A DNA stretch of 64,000 nucleotides from Nocardioides sambongensis (GCF_006494815.1 NZ_CP041091.1:310001-374000), one strand, 5' to 3'; positions 44,551 through 59,086 are shown, counted from the stretch's first letter. Translations and numbers: made by a program. The notes: generated by a model not told the origin, from the sequence alone.

Positions 44551-44641
44551 CGGCGAGCGTCCGGCGCGTCGTACCTGCTGTGACGGGTGTGACTGGTGAT
44601 ACTGGCGGAACTGCTCCCTTCCCCAGCAGGAGTTCCACCTC

Positions 44642-46089
44642 ATGGCTGCTTCCCCGCGGCGCCCCCCGGCTCACCGACGCCGGGAGTGGCCGAACGCGCG
44701 GCCCGCGTGCGATTCCGGCGTGCGATGACCCTGATGGCGTTCACGCTCCTCGCCCCGGGCTCGGCCCAGCTGATCGCCGGCAACCGCAAGGTCGGCCTGG
44801 TCGCCCTGCGGATCTGGATCGGACTGCTCTGCCTCGGCGCCCTCGGCCTGGTGGTCAGCGCGCTGGACCACTCCTGGGCGATCACCCTGGCCTTCAACAG
44901 CGATCTGCTGCTCCTGCTGCGGCTCGGCCTCTTCGCCGCCGCCATCGGCTGGGCGGCCCTGTTCATGGATGCCTGGCGCCTCGGTCAGCCGCTGACGTTG
45001 GGGCTGCCGCAGCGGCGCGCCGTGGTGGGGGTCAACGGACTGCTCTGCCTCTCGGTCGCCGGCACGCTGCTCTTCGGCGCCCACCTGGTCGGCGTACAGC
45101 GGGATCTCTCCATCGCACTCTTCGGCAACACCGCGGTCAGCGGAGCCCACGACGGCCGTTTCAACGTACTGCTGCTGGGCGGTGACTCCGGCGCGGGCCG
45201 CTGGGGGCTGCGCCCGGACTCGCTGACGGTCGCCTCGATCGACGCGGAGACCGGCAAGGCGGTGCTGGTCGGGCTGCCTCGCAACCTGGAGAACTTCCCG
45301 TTCCGCGACGGCAGCGTGATGGACGAGCAGTTCCCCGACGGCTTCGACTGCGACGGCTGCTACATCAACGGGGTCAGCACCTGGGCCGAGGACCACACCG
45401 ACCTGTTCGGTGAGTCCGAGACCCCTGGCGTCGACGCCACGGTCTCGGCGGTCGAGGGGGTCACCGGACTGCGGATCAACTACTGGGCGATGGTCAACCT
45501 GCAGGGCTTCAAGGACCTCGTCGACGCGGTCGGCGGGATCACCCTCAACGTGCGCCAGCCGATCCCGGTCGGCGGCCTCGGCGACGACGTCACCGGCTAC
45601 ATCGACCCCGGCAAGCGCACCCTCGACGGCTTCGAGACGCTCTGGTACGCCCGTGCTCGGGAGGGCTCGGACGACTACTCACGGATGGCGCGCCAGAAGT
45701 GCGTGCTCAACGGCTTCCTGCAGCAGGTCAGCCCGCAGACCGCGCTGACCAACTTCGAGGAGCTCGCCGAAGCGACGACCGGGATGTTCTCCACCAACCT
45801 GCCCGCCTCCGAGGTCGGGCGCTTCGTGGAGCTGGGCCTGAAGACGCGGAGCCAGAAGGTCGCCACGGTCTCGCTGGTGCCACCGAAGGTGAACACCGCC
45901 GAGCCCGACATCGACGAGATCCGGCAGATGGTCGCCGACGCGGTGGCGAGCTCGGAGGGCAGCGGCGGCGACGACGCGGGCACGACCGCGAGGAAGAAGC
46001 GGAACAGCACCGTCACCGGCGGGTCGATCGGCAGCCGCGACGGCGGCTATGCGGCGAACGAGTCCGACGACCTGAGCTCCGCCTGCTAG
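44642..46089 (+). CDS. LCP family polymer transferase with several membrane helices, apparent N-terminal frameshift
   Basis: A polytopic LCP protein of about 482 residues. ATG at 44642 has a strong ribosome site (AGCAGGAG, 44624-44631). Its frame joins the conserved body only if one base is added to the C run 44662-44667. Otherwise an in-frame start without a ribosome site upstream (44596) or downstream must serve. Hydrophobic segments are at KVGLVALRIWIGLLCLGALGL, LLLLLRLGLFAAAIGWAALF and LLCLSVAGTLLFGA. The LCP domain has LLLGGDSGAGRWGLRPDSLTV, LVGLPRNLENFP and ARAREGSDDYSRMARQKCVL. It opens the envelope cluster and could attach the galactan to peptidoglycan. Confidence 0.8.
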
Positions 46090-46168
46090 CCCGAGGCTAG
46101 ACCTGTCGGCCGGAGACACCGCTCGCTACGGCGCCGACTTGGGAGACACGACGTGGACCTGTCGGCCG

Positions 46169-46240
46169 AAACCCGCACGACACGCCGATGCGCCCCGGCG
46201 TGTCGTGCGGGTTTCACCGGCTGACCGGTGAAACCCGCAC
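46169..46240. terminator. Two overlapping, mutually exclusive hairpins
   Basis: Hairpin A pairs 46169-46186 with 46197-46214 (18 perfect base pairs, ending in TTT). Hairpin B pairs 46205-46220 with 46225-46240 (16 perfect base pairs, loop CTGA). Bases 46205-46214 belong to both. They lie between the convergent LCP and inositol-phosphatase-family genes and can act as a bidirectional terminator. Confidence 0.8.
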
Positions 46241-46245
46241 CCCGC

Positions 46246-47022
46246 TCAGCGCAGCGGCCGCCGCCCGAGCGAGGCCACCACGTCGTCGTACCGCTCGGGC
46301 GAGCCGGTGGCGAGCAGGCCGCCGGACAGCCGGCGCGGCTGCCACGGCGCGCCGTCGAGACGACCGATCCGGCCGCCGGCCTCGGTCAGGATCAGGCCCC
46401 CGGGCAGGTGGTCCCACGGCATGCTGCGGTTGTAGAGCAGGGCTGCGGCGTCCCCGGCGATCAGGTGCGGGTAGTCGACCCCGCAGCAGGCCCAGGAGAT
46501 CTCCAGGGTGCCGAGCCCGTCGAGCTCCTGGCCGCGCCACCCCCACCGCGCGGTCCGGTATGGCGCGGTGCCGGACCCGTCGACCACCAGGGGCTCCCCG
46601 TTCCGCCGTGCACCGGCGCCGCGCTCGGCGACGTACGACGCCTCGTGCTGCGGCTGCCAGATCCAGCCGCGGGTGACCTCGCCGGCGCGCACCTCGGCGA
46701 CCATCACGGCGTGGTCCGGCGACCCGTTCACGAAGTTCTTCGTGCCGTCGACGGGGTCCACGGTGAATGCGTGGTCAGCGGTGGCGAAGGCCTCGAGCAG
46801 GGTCGGGTCCGCGGCCATCGCCTCCTCGCCGAGGATCAGCGCCTCGGGATAGGCACGGCTCAGCGCGGCCGTGATCCGGGCCTCGGACTCGTGGTCGGCG
46901 ACGGTGACCAGGTCGCCGGGGTTCTTCTCGCTGACCTGGTCGTCGTCGAGGGACCGGAAGCGCGGGGTGATCACCTCGGCGGCCACGTCCTGCAGGAGCT
47001 CGAGCACGGCGTCGGTGTCCAC
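46246..47022 (-). CDS. Inositol-monophosphatase-family phosphatase
   Basis: A Mg/Li-sensitive phosphatase fold, 258 residues. Metal-binding motifs: ILGEEAMAADP (Glu), FTVDPVDGTKNFVNG (Asp-x-x-Asp-Gly-Thr) and MPWDHLPGGLILTEAGG (Asp of the WDxxxG motif). The family includes inositol monophosphatase, histidinol-phosphate phosphatase HisN and PAP phosphatase. The last would fit the sulfotransferase-like genes nearby, since PAP is their by-product, but the sequence does not decide. GTG at 47022 lies 6 bases after TAGCGT (47034-47029). Confidence 0.83.
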   Translation of the reverse strand: MDTDAVLELLQDVAAEVITPRFRSLDDDQVSEKNPGDLVTVADHESEARITAALSRAYPEALILGEEAMAADPTLLEAFATADHAFTVDPVDGTKNFVNGSPDHAVMVAEVRAGEVTRGWIWQPQHEASYVAERGAGARRNGEPLVVDGSGTAPYRTARWGWRGQELDGLGTLEISWACCGVDYPHLIAGDAAALLYNRSMPWDHLPGGLILTEAGGRIGRLDGAPWQPRRLSGGLLATGSPERYDDVVASLGRRPLR

Positions 47023-47104
47023 ACGGCAACGCTACTCACCCGCCCGGAGCCGCGACGCCCAGGGGCGGATGCGCCCGCGGGCCGGCGGGCGGGAGAGCGG
47101 TGAG

Positions 47105-47110
47105 TAGGGT
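47105..47110 (+). promoter_or_regulatory. -10 box of the first galactan glycosyltransferase
   Basis: TAGGGT ends 7 bases before the GTG at 47118, favouring that start over the in-frame GTG at 47100, which would lie upstream of the -10 box. Confidence 0.5.
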
Positions 47111-47117
47111 GTCCGCC

Positions 47118-48029
47118 GTGCGGGTGCAGGCGGTGGTGGTGACCTTCAACAGGCTGCCGTTGCTGCGGCGGCTGCTGACCCGGCTGGCCGCGCTGGAGCG
47201 GCTCGACGCCGTGCTGGTCGTGGACAACGCCTCCACCGACGGCACCGGCGCCTGGCTCGAGGAGCACGCCGCCGGTCTCGGCGTCCGGCACCGCACCCTG
47301 ACAGAGAACACCGGTGGCGCCGGCGGCTTCCACACCGGGCTGGCCTGGGTGATGGAGGACGGCGCCGACCTGGCCTGGCTGATGGACGACGACGGGCTGC
47401 CGGAGCCGGACTGCCTGGACCTGCTGCTGGCCCGCGTCGAGCGGGACGGCCTGGACTTCTGCGGACCGGCCGTGGTCGCCGAGCAGGACCCGGACCGGCT
47501 CTGCTTCCCGATCCGCCTGCCCGGCGGCACCCGGGTGGTGCACGAGATCGGCGCGGTCACCGCGGCCGCGCGCGACGGCCTGATCGATGACGTGGTGATC
47601 CCGTTCAACGGGGTGCTGGTCACCCGTGATCTGGTGCGGCGGATCGGCCTGCCGCGCGAGGAGTTCTTCATCTGGGGCGACGACGTGGAGTACCTCTGGC
47701 GCGCCCAGCGCGCCGGTGCCCGGATCGCGACCGTGGCCGCTGCCCGGTTCGCCCACCCCGCGACCGACGACCTCGGCACGCCGATGATGTTCGGGCGCAC
47801 CACCTACAACCACACCGACTCCGACCTCAAGCACTACTGCATGGCCCGCAACAACGTGCTCAACCTGCGCGACTACCGCGGGTGGCCGTTCGTGCTGATG
47901 TTCTGGGTCAAGACGGTCTGGTTCTACCTCGTCACCCGGCCGCGCCCGGCCCGCATCGTGCTGAGCGCCCGGGCCGGCCTGGCCGGGCTGCGGGGCGACT
48001 TCACCGGACACCGGAGGTACCTGCGTTGA
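47118..48029 (+). CDS. GT2 glycosyltransferase, GlfT1-like
   Basis: A GT-A fold glycosyltransferase of 303 residues. QAVVVTFNRLPLLRRLL binds nucleotide, VVDNASTDGTGAW follows, and NTGGAGGFHTGLAW plus WLMDDDGLPEPDCL (DDD metal motif) are typical of the GlfT1 group that adds the first galactofuranoses to the lipid linker. FNGVLVTRDLVRRIG, FIWGDDVEYLWRAQ and FAHP contain acidic and His residues that align with galactofuranosyltransferases. Adjacent Glf, GlfT2 and Wzm/Wzt genes support this role. It is translationally coupled to the next GT gene. Confidence 0.82.
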   Translation: MRVQAVVVTFNRLPLLRRLLTRLAALERLDAVLVVDNASTDGTGAWLEEHAAGLGVRHRTLTENTGGAGGFHTGLAWVMEDGADLAWLMDDDGLPEPDCLDLLLARVERDGLDFCGPAVVAEQDPDRLCFPIRLPGGTRVVHEIGAVTAAARDGLIDDVVIPFNGVLVTRDLVRRIGLPREEFFIWGDDVEYLWRAQRAGARIATVAAARFAHPATDDLGTPMMFGRTTYNHTDSDLKHYCMARNNVLNLRDYRGWPFVLMFWVKTVWFYLVTRPRPARIVLSARAGLAGLRGDFTGHRRYLR

Positions 48030-48890
48030 GTGCTGCACCGTCGCGACCCGGCGCGGCCGAGAGGGTCGCGGTCGTGGTCGTCACCTTCAACCGCGCCGAC
48101 CTGCTCGCCGGGATGCTGGACGGGCTGGCCGGGCTGGACCGCCCGGCCGACGCGGTCTTCGTGGTCGACAACGCCAGCACCGACCACACCGCCGCGGTGC
48201 TCGAGGCGTCCACCCTGCCCGGTCTGGTGACCATCCGCTCCGCGGAGAACGTCGGCGGCGCCGGTGGGTTCCACCTGGGGCTGCGCACCGCCTACGAGCG
48301 CGGCTACGACGTGATGTGGCTGATGGACGACGACGTGGTCCCCGCTCCGGACTGCCTCTCCCGGCTGCTCGAGGTCGACGGCTCCTGCCTGATCGCGGTG
48401 CGCGAGGACCGCGCCGGCGCCCTGGTGGAGAAGGCGGCCACCCGTTTCGACCTGCGCACCCCGTGGGCGATCCGGCCCAAGACCGGGACGGTCGAGTCCG
48501 ACTACCGGACCCGGGCGGCGATGCCGGCCACGGTGGAGGTGGAGAACGCCGCCTTCGAGGGCTTCCTGGTCCGCCGGGAGGTGGTGGAGCGGATCGGCTT
48601 CCCCGACCCGACGTTCTTCATCTTCTACGACGACGTGGACTACGTGGTGCGCGCCCGCCGCGCGGGCTTCGCCGTGCGCGCGGTCCGCGACGCGGTGCTG
48701 GTCCGCCAGCTCGACTTCGACCAGCAGCACGACCTGGCCGGCTGGAAGGGCTACTACATGTACCGCAACCTCTTCGCGGTGCACTTCCGGTACGGCGAGA
48801 ACCCGCTGGTGCGGCTCAAGCCCTGGCTGATCGCGCTGGTGGTGGTCCTGCTCAGCCCGGTGCGCGGCGGACGCGCGGAGGCGGGCAACG

Positions 48891-53346
<4,456 letters not shown>

Positions 53347-53354
<8 letters not shown>

Positions 53355-54264
53355 GACCACGACCGTCGCCGAGGGCGGCGGGGCGCCGGCACATCGCGAC
53401 CTGAGCGAGGTGCCGCTGGCCCCACCGTCGGCGAACAACGGTCTGCTCGCGGTCTTCCAGCGCCGCTACCTGCTCCGCCTGCTGGTACGCCGGGAGATCA
53501 ACGCCCGCTACCAGGGCTCGTTCCTCGGGGTCCTGTGGTCCTACATCAACCCGCTCGCCCAGTTCTTCGTGTACTGGGCGGTGATCGGTGGGATCCTCAA
53601 CCTCCACGACGACGTCGAGAACTTCGCGGTGCACATGTTCGCCGGCCTGGTGATCGTGCACTTCTTCACCGAGACGTTCTCCGCGGGCACCCGCTCGATC
53701 GTGCGGAACAAGTCGGTGGTGGTGAAGATGCCCCTGCCACGCGAGATGTTCCCGGTGGCGACGATGTTGGTCTCCCTCTGGCACACCATCCCGCAGATCA
53801 TCGTGCTGGTGATCGCCTGCATGCTCTACGGCTGGACCCCCGACCCCGTCGGGATGGCGGCGGTCCTGATCGCCGTGGTGATGATCATGACGATCGGGAC
53901 CTCGGTCGCGCTGGTGTTCAGCGTGGCGAACGTGTTCTTCCGCGACTTCGGCAACGTGGTCCAGGTGCTGCTGCTCTTCGTGCGGTTCGGCGTGCCGATG
54001 ATCTACCCCTACACGATGGTCGAGGACCGGTTCGGCGAGCTGGCCCGGTTCTACCTGCTCAACCCGCTCGCGGACGCGGTGCTCCTCTTCCAGCGGGCCT
54101 TCTGGGTCGGCACCACGGAGGACCCGGAGGCCACCGCGGCGCACCACATCCCGGACAACATCCTGCTGATCGGCTGCGCCTGCGCCGCGGTCGGCGTGGT
54201 GATGCTGGTGCTCGCCCAGCTCATCTTCTCCAAGCTGGAGAACAAGATCCCGGAGCGGCTCTGA
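53347..54264 (+). CDS. wzm: ABC exporter permease, Wzm type
   Basis: The membrane subunit of a polysaccharide ABC exporter, 305 residues. An amphipathic LLVRREINARYQGSFLGVLWSYINPL segment precedes six helices (WAVIGGILNLHDD; VALVFSVANVFFRDFGNVVQVLLLF; LLIGCACAAVGVVMLVLAQL), as in TagG/Wzm. The overlap of 8 bases with glfT2 and the 1-base gap to the ATPase gene mark an operon. In mycobacteria the equivalent pair exports galactan across the plasma membrane; that role is likely here. Confidence 0.9.
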
Positions 54265-54265
54265 G

Positions 54266-55033
54266 ATGACGACCTCGATCCAGCTGACCAACGTCACCAA
54301 GAACTTCACGCTGCGCTACCACCGCACGTTCAAGGAGATCACGGTCGCGATGGCGCGCGGTCACAAGACCAGCGACACCTTCCGTGCCGTCGACGACGTC
54401 TCCTTCACCGTGGAGCAGGGCGAGTCGATCGGGCTGATGGGTCTCAACGGCTCGGGCAAGTCGACGCTGCTGAAGATGATCTCCGGGGTGATGCGGCCGG
54501 ACTCGGGCGAGGTGCTCACCCGCGGCCGGATCGCCGGACTGATCGCCACCGGCGCCGGGTTCCACCCGCAGCTGACCGGCCGGGAGAACCTGATCCTCAA
54601 CGCCGCGATCCTCGGCATGTCGGAGCGGGAGACGCGTCGCAAGTTCGACGAGATCGTGGAGTTCTCGGGGCTGGAGAAGAAGCTCGACACCCAGGTCGGC
54701 CACTACTCCTCGGGCCAGAACGCCCGCCTCGGCTTCGCGATCGCGATCCACGTCGACTCCGACATCTTCCTCGCCGACGAGGCGCTGGCGGTCGGTGACC
54801 GTCCGTTCCGCCGCAAGTGCCTGGAGAAGATGCAGGAGGTCCGCGACGGCGGCCGCACCCTCTTCTACGTCAGCCACTCCACCGGCTCGGTGCGCAAGAT
54901 GTGCGACCGCGTGGTGGTGCTGGAGGAGGGCCGGGTCGGCTTCGACGGCGACGTCAAGGACGGCATCAAGTACCTCAAGTACGACGACGACCTCCCCACC
55001 GACGAGGACGAGGAGATGGCGGCCGACATCTGA
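54266..55033 (+). CDS. wzt: ABC exporter ATPase, Wzt type
   Basis: The 255-residue nucleotide-binding subunit. Walker A is MGLNGSGKSTLLK, the signature is YSSGQNARLGFAI, Walker B is SDIFLADEALAVGD, and the H loop is VSHSTGSVRK. It has no C-terminal carbohydrate-recognition domain, so the substrate is not selected by a terminal sugar cap as in some O-antigen systems; it resembles the mycobacterial galactan exporter ATPase. Starts one base after the permease stop. Confidence 0.9.
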   Translation: MTTSIQLTNVTKNFTLRYHRTFKEITVAMARGHKTSDTFRAVDDVSFTVEQGESIGLMGLNGSGKSTLLKMISGVMRPDSGEVLTRGRIAGLIATGAGFHPQLTGRENLILNAAILGMSERETRRKFDEIVEFSGLEKKLDTQVGHYSSGQNARLGFAIAIHVDSDIFLADEALAVGDRPFRRKCLEKMQEVRDGGRTLFYVSHSTGSVRKMCDRVVVLEEGRVGFDGDVKDGIKYLKYDDDLPTDEDEEMAADI

Positions 55034-55078
55034 GGTCGCCCCGACCCCCAGCGGGACGGCCGCGGTCAGCGGCGGCGG

Positions 55079-56299
55079 TCAGCGGCGGCGCAGCCAGCGG
55101 TAGCCGCGCAGCGCGGTCCGTCCCGGCGCGCTGCGCTCCATCCCGCGCACGGCCTTCTCCCGGGCCTTGTACGTCGGGCGCAGGTAGGCCCGTTCGAGCG
55201 CCTGGCGGGTCTCGTTCAGCTCGTGGTGCAGCCGGTCGATCTCGTGCCGGTTGCCGGTGCACTCCAGGAGCAGCCGGCCGATCGCGTCGAGCGCGGCCTC
55301 GGCCACCTCGTCCTCGGCGGGATGGTCCGGGTCGGCCCACGTGGCCGGGTAGACGTGCGGGGAGCGCTCGACGCCGCGCAGGTCGTCGAGGTCACCGACC
55401 ACGCGGTAGCCGCGCTCGGCGATGGCGCTCACCCAGGAGGCCTCCCGCTCCCGCACCCACGGGTGCAGGTCGGGGGGCAGTGAGAGGCGCGCGGTGTCGC
55501 GGCGCTGGGAGAGGGTCTGGTGGGCCAGCAGCTCGCGGACCAGGGGTCGGTAGTCCGGCGGCGCGAGGGTGGCGTTCATCGCCTGGTTGATCCGCCGGAT
55601 CAGTGCCGTCTCGGGCACCCCGAGCGAGGGGTTGGACCGGTCGTTGCCCAGGTCGAGGTCGATGTCGGTGAGCCCGAAGGCGTCGATGAAGCGGTCCCAC
55701 AGCAGACCGGGCTCCGATCCCGGCGGCGGCACGGTGATCACATGCACGTTCTCGGCGGGCAGGTCCCCGGCCCACCGCTCCAGGATGTCGGGGAGCTCCT
55801 GGACGCCCCAGAACCACGAGCCGATCCGCCCGTCCCGGTCCGGGTCGGTGATCTGGTCGAGGAAGGCGCGATAGCTCAGCGTGGCCCGGTGCTTCACGTT
55901 CTCCTGCCACTCGGCGGGGATCTGCCGGGTCAGGTCGCGCGCCGAGACCAGCACGTGGATCTCGGCACCCTCGTCGCGTCCCAGCGAGCAGAGCGCCCGC
56001 TCCACGTGCGCCCGTCCGGCCCGGGCGAGGATCTCGTGGCTGATCACCACGGTCTGCGGCGCCTCGGGGTCGGTGGCGGCCGCGGCGAGCCGGTCCCACG
56101 CGCCGATGGCCTCGTGCTCGAGGCCTCCCCAGGGCAGTCGCATCAGGTCGAGCGCGGCCAGGAAGTGCGCGTCGAAGCGGTCCGCCGGATAGGCGATGCC
56201 GGACTCGGCCAACCGCTCCTGGTTGCGGAACAGCACGTCCTGCAGATACGACGTCCCGGTCTTGGGGGTCCCCACGTGGAGGAGGATCCGGCGGGTCAC
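55079..56299 (-). CDS. Sulfotransferase-fold protein
   Basis: A 406-residue protein. The N-terminal RRILLHVGTPKTGTSYLQ contains the 5'-phosphosulfate-binding P-loop (PKTGTSY). HVLVSARDLTRQIPAEWQ resembles the region contacting the 3'-phosphate of PAPS. NVHVITVPPPGS and LLWDRFIDAFGL follow. The C-terminus (~300-406) is helical and Arg-rich. The start is GTG at 56299, which overlaps the upstream stop as GTGA, so it is coupled to the unrecognised gene 56296-57503. The acceptor is unknown; a surface polysaccharide is plausible. It lies convergent to wzt. Confidence 0.78.
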   Translation of the reverse strand: MTRRILLHVGTPKTGTSYLQDVLFRNQERLAESGIAYPADRFDAHFLAALDLMRLPWGGLEHEAIGAWDRLAAAATDPEAPQTVVISHEILARAGRAHVERALCSLGRDEGAEIHVLVSARDLTRQIPAEWQENVKHRATLSYRAFLDQITDPDRDGRIGSWFWGVQELPDILERWAGDLPAENVHVITVPPPGSEPGLLWDRFIDAFGLTDIDLDLGNDRSNPSLGVPETALIRRINQAMNATLAPPDYRPLVRELLAHQTLSQRRDTARLSLPPDLHPWVREREASWVSAIAERGYRVVGDLDDLRGVERSPHVYPATWADPDHPAEDEVAEAALDAIGRLLLECTGNRHEIDRLHHELNETRQALERAYLRPTYKAREKAVRGMERSAPGRTALRGYRWLRRR

Positions 56300-57503
56300 C
56301 AGGCACCGTCCTTGGTCTCGAGCAGCAGGTCCATCGCCAGCCGGAGCGTCGAGACCTCACTGCTCGCCGACCGAGCCGGCGGGGCGGTGGGCGGGACGAG
56401 CAGCTCCAGACGGCCGCGCACAGGGTAGCCCGCCCGCTGCAGCGCCGTGACGCTGCGTTCGGCGTGGTCGCGCAGCTGCTCGGCCCACGGTGCGGGCACC
56501 ACGGCCGGTCCCGCGGCGCCGGCCACCTGGCGGAGCCGGGGCAGCAGCCGGTGGGCGAGCAGGGCGGTCCGCTCGGCGTCGGTGACCAGCACGCCGAGCG
56601 GCCGGCCGACCTGACGCGCGAGGTCGATCGAGGGCACGTGCACCGGCGGCAGCCCGCCGCCGCCGATCAGGTCGGGGAGGTGCCCGGCACCGAAGGAGAG
56701 CGTCACGCGCTCGCTGCCCACCCGCTCGGCGCTGCGGGCGGCCATCGCCACCACGTCCAGCGAGCGCGGCAGCCTCTCGGCGGTGACCCGCGCCCGTAGC
56801 CACTCCTCCAGCCCGAGTACCCCGCCCCGGACCGCGCGGGTCGCCCAGGCGTGGACGGCCAGGGTGGGCAGGTCGGCCAACGCGATGTCGACCCGGGACG
56901 GATCGACCCGTGCCGGCGCCCGGTGCAGGAGCACCCAGCCGTCACCGTCCCAGACCGGGCCGGGGCGCAGTCGCCCGGCGATGCGCCGGTGCAGCGGGCG
57001 TCGTACCGGGGGGAGGGGGCCAGCGGGGCGAGGGACTCCGCGAGCAGTCCCGTGGCGACCGCCAGCAGGTCGCGCTCGGGCAGCCTCTCCGGTACGACGG
57101 GCGCCGGCCCGAAGGCCGACGCTGCCGCTCCCGACAGCGGTAGGTCGGGCCGGCCACGGTCGGGGATGCCGGCGCGGAGCACCCGTCCGGCCAGGTCCGG
57201 GCCGACGGCGCGGCCCGACGCGGCGGCGACGACGTTGAGGCGGCGGAGCAGCTCGAGCTGCTGCGCGCCGGGCAGGTAGTGGGGGCGGGCGGACCCGGAG
57301 CCGCCCGCCCAGCCGGCGGAGCGCGGCCCGGTGCCGGACCCGGTCGCGGAGTCGTGCGCGGCCCGCCACTCGGTCCAGGTCGCGGTGGACCCGGCGCTCA
57401 GCTCCTCGACCCACCCGGCCACCAGCGCGACTGGCCGGGCCGACGCGGTGACGGGGGCGGCGCAGTGGGCTGGCTCACCGGTTGCGGGGGGAGTCGGGGA
57501 CAC
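56296..57503 (-). CDS. Unrecognised protein coupled to a sulfotransferase-fold gene, apparent frameshift
   Basis: A protein of about 402 residues if one base is added to the G run 57008-57013. I do not recognise a family. The N-terminal half contains LPGAQQLELLRRLNVVAAASGR and LPERDLLAVATGLLAESLAPLAP. After the slip it continues RRPLHRRIAGRLRP, GWVLLHRAPARVDPSRVDIALADLPTLAVHAWATRAV and PLGVLVTDAERTALLAHRLLP. It has no signal peptide or membrane helix. RVDIALADLPTLAVHAWATR and the conserved arrangement with the sulfotransferase-fold gene (GTGA overlap) suggest a common role. GTG start at 57503. Confidence 0.55.
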
Positions 57504-57606
57504 CCCGACAGGCTATGGTGTCGAGGAGGTTCCGCAGGTAGGGGCGCCTGTTCCGCGGCGGCCCCGACGGCGGGACCTTCCAGTCCGCACGACGTCCCGA
57601 CGGGGC

Positions 57607-58923
57607 ATGAACAGCCGAGGTCAGGTGCCCGAGAGCAGCGATCAGCCGTGGAGCGAGACGCCCACGGTCGTGCTCCACATCGGAGCGATGAAGACAGGCA
57701 CCACCTACCTCCAGGGGAAGGCCTACGCCAACCAGGACGCACTGAGCGGCCTGGGCGTCGAGCTGGCCGGCGACGCCTGGGTGGACCAGGTCGCCGCGGT
57801 GCAGGAGATCGTCGGCATGGGCCGTCGGGACCCGGTGTTGCGCGAGCGCAACCGGGGCGCCTGGGAGCGGATGGCCCGCGCGGCGGGACGCGGTGGGGCC
57901 GACGTCACCCTCCTGTCGATGGAGTTCCTCGCCTTCGCCGACCGCCGTGAGGCGGCCCGGGCGGTGGCGCCCTTCACCGACCGCGACGTCCGGGTGGTGA
58001 TCACCGTGCGCGACACCGCCGCCGTGATCCCGGCGCTGTGGCAGACCTCGGTCACCAGCGGCGGTACGACGACGTGGCCGGTGTTCCGTCGGATGATCCG
58101 GGTCAGCGGCCGGGGCCGTGGCCGGGTCGGGCGGCTCCTCGCCGAGCTGCGGATCGGTACGCCGACCCGCTTCCGCGAGGCGATCGACATCCCGCGGATG
58201 CTGCGGATCTGGACCGGCGTGCTCGCGCCGGAGAACGTGCACGTGGTGGTGGTGCCGCGGCCGGGCGCCCCGCGCAGCCGGCTGTGGAACGACTGGTGCG
58301 ACTCCTTCGGTGTGGACGGCGACCGGTTGACCGCGGAGCCGCGGGACGCCAACGAGTCCCTCGGCTTCCCCTCCGCCGAGCTGGTGCGCCGGGTGAACGC
58401 GGCGCGCGGCTCGGCCAACATCCGCGACCAGAATGTGGTGAAGAACGAGCTCGGCCTGCGCACGCTGGGGCCGCGGCGACGGCGTGAGCGGCGTGCGCTG
58501 CTGGACCGCGCGACGTTCCGGGCGGCGCTGGCCTGGAACGGGGTGATCCGGCGCTCGATCGAGGAGAGCGGGGTCGTGGTGCACGGCGATCTCGAGGACC
58601 TCCCGGTCACCTCCGCGGAGTCGGGCGTGCCGGTCGAGGACGCCCACGAGCCGCCCACCGCCGACGAGCTGCTCGCCGCGGCCCGGCGCGGGTCGCGCGG
58701 TCTGCGCCGGATCGTCCGGCAGCGCAGCCGGCGCACGTTCCGCGGCCGCAAGCGCCGCCGGCGGTTCATGCGGCGGCTGCGCGTCCGGCTGACCGGTCCT
58801 CAGGCTTGGCGGCAGGAGGCCGACCCGGTGGATGCGGCCGTCGCCGACCTGGTGGTCCTCACCGAGGCCCTGGTCCGGCTGCGCCGCAAGCGTGAGCGTC
58901 AGCGCGCCCGCCGCGCGCGCTGA
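57607..58923 (+). CDS. Sulfotransferase-fold protein with a basic tail
   Basis: A 438-residue protein, divergent from the unrecognised gene. TVVLHIGAMKTGTTYLQGKAY contains the PAPS P-loop motif (MKTGTTY). DVRVVITVRDTAAVIPALWQ is the second phosphate-contact region, and NVHVVVVPRPGAPRSRLWNDW matches the same region of the protein at 55079; the two are distant paralogues. The last ~80 residues are very Arg/Lys-rich (RQRSRRTFRGRKRRRRFMRR). The ATG at 57607 is used; upstream in-frame sequence overlaps the divergent gene. The substrate is unknown. Confidence 0.77.
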   Translation: MNSRGQVPESSDQPWSETPTVVLHIGAMKTGTTYLQGKAYANQDALSGLGVELAGDAWVDQVAAVQEIVGMGRRDPVLRERNRGAWERMARAAGRGGADVTLLSMEFLAFADRREAARAVAPFTDRDVRVVITVRDTAAVIPALWQTSVTSGGTTTWPVFRRMIRVSGRGRGRVGRLLAELRIGTPTRFREAIDIPRMLRIWTGVLAPENVHVVVVPRPGAPRSRLWNDWCDSFGVDGDRLTAEPRDANESLGFPSAELVRRVNAARGSANIRDQNVVKNELGLRTLGPRRRRERRALLDRATFRAALAWNGVIRRSIEESGVVVHGDLEDLPVTSAESGVPVEDAHEPPTADELLAAARRGSRGLRRIVRQRSRRTFRGRKRRRRFMRRLRVRLTGPQAWRQEADPVDAAVADLVVLTEALVRLRRKRERQRARRAR

Positions 58924-59086
58924 GGTCCGAGCCCGATCGCCGGAGGCCGATTTCTGGGAATCGTCGGCGTGTCGGATTGAAATTACATCTTTGTAGTTAC
59001 TCAGTTTCTCTTCCCAGCGGCTGTGGCTGATGTGAAAGTTGCTTCTCGTGTGAATCCTTCCCCTCACACGATGGAGCAGATCTCGC
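58924..59086 (+). promoter_or_regulatory. A+T-rich leader of the amidase gene
   Basis: The 163 bases before the amidase start are distinctly richer in A and T than the rest. They include GATGTGAAAG (59030-59039) and CGTGTGAATC (59047-59056), two similar direct repeats, and TTGTAGTTACTC around 58990. No gene is seen. It is likely a regulated promoter, possibly with a long leader. Confidence 0.45.

Noticed and set aside
44433..45185. A plus-strand frame encoding repeated AVTQ units
   Set aside because: It is the translation of the 12-base tandem repeat and then runs out of frame through the LCP gene. No ribosome site or family match.
47100..47117. Upstream GTG start for the GlfT1-like protein
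   Set aside because: It lies before the likely -10 box (47105-47110), so it would not be on the transcript; 47118 fits better.
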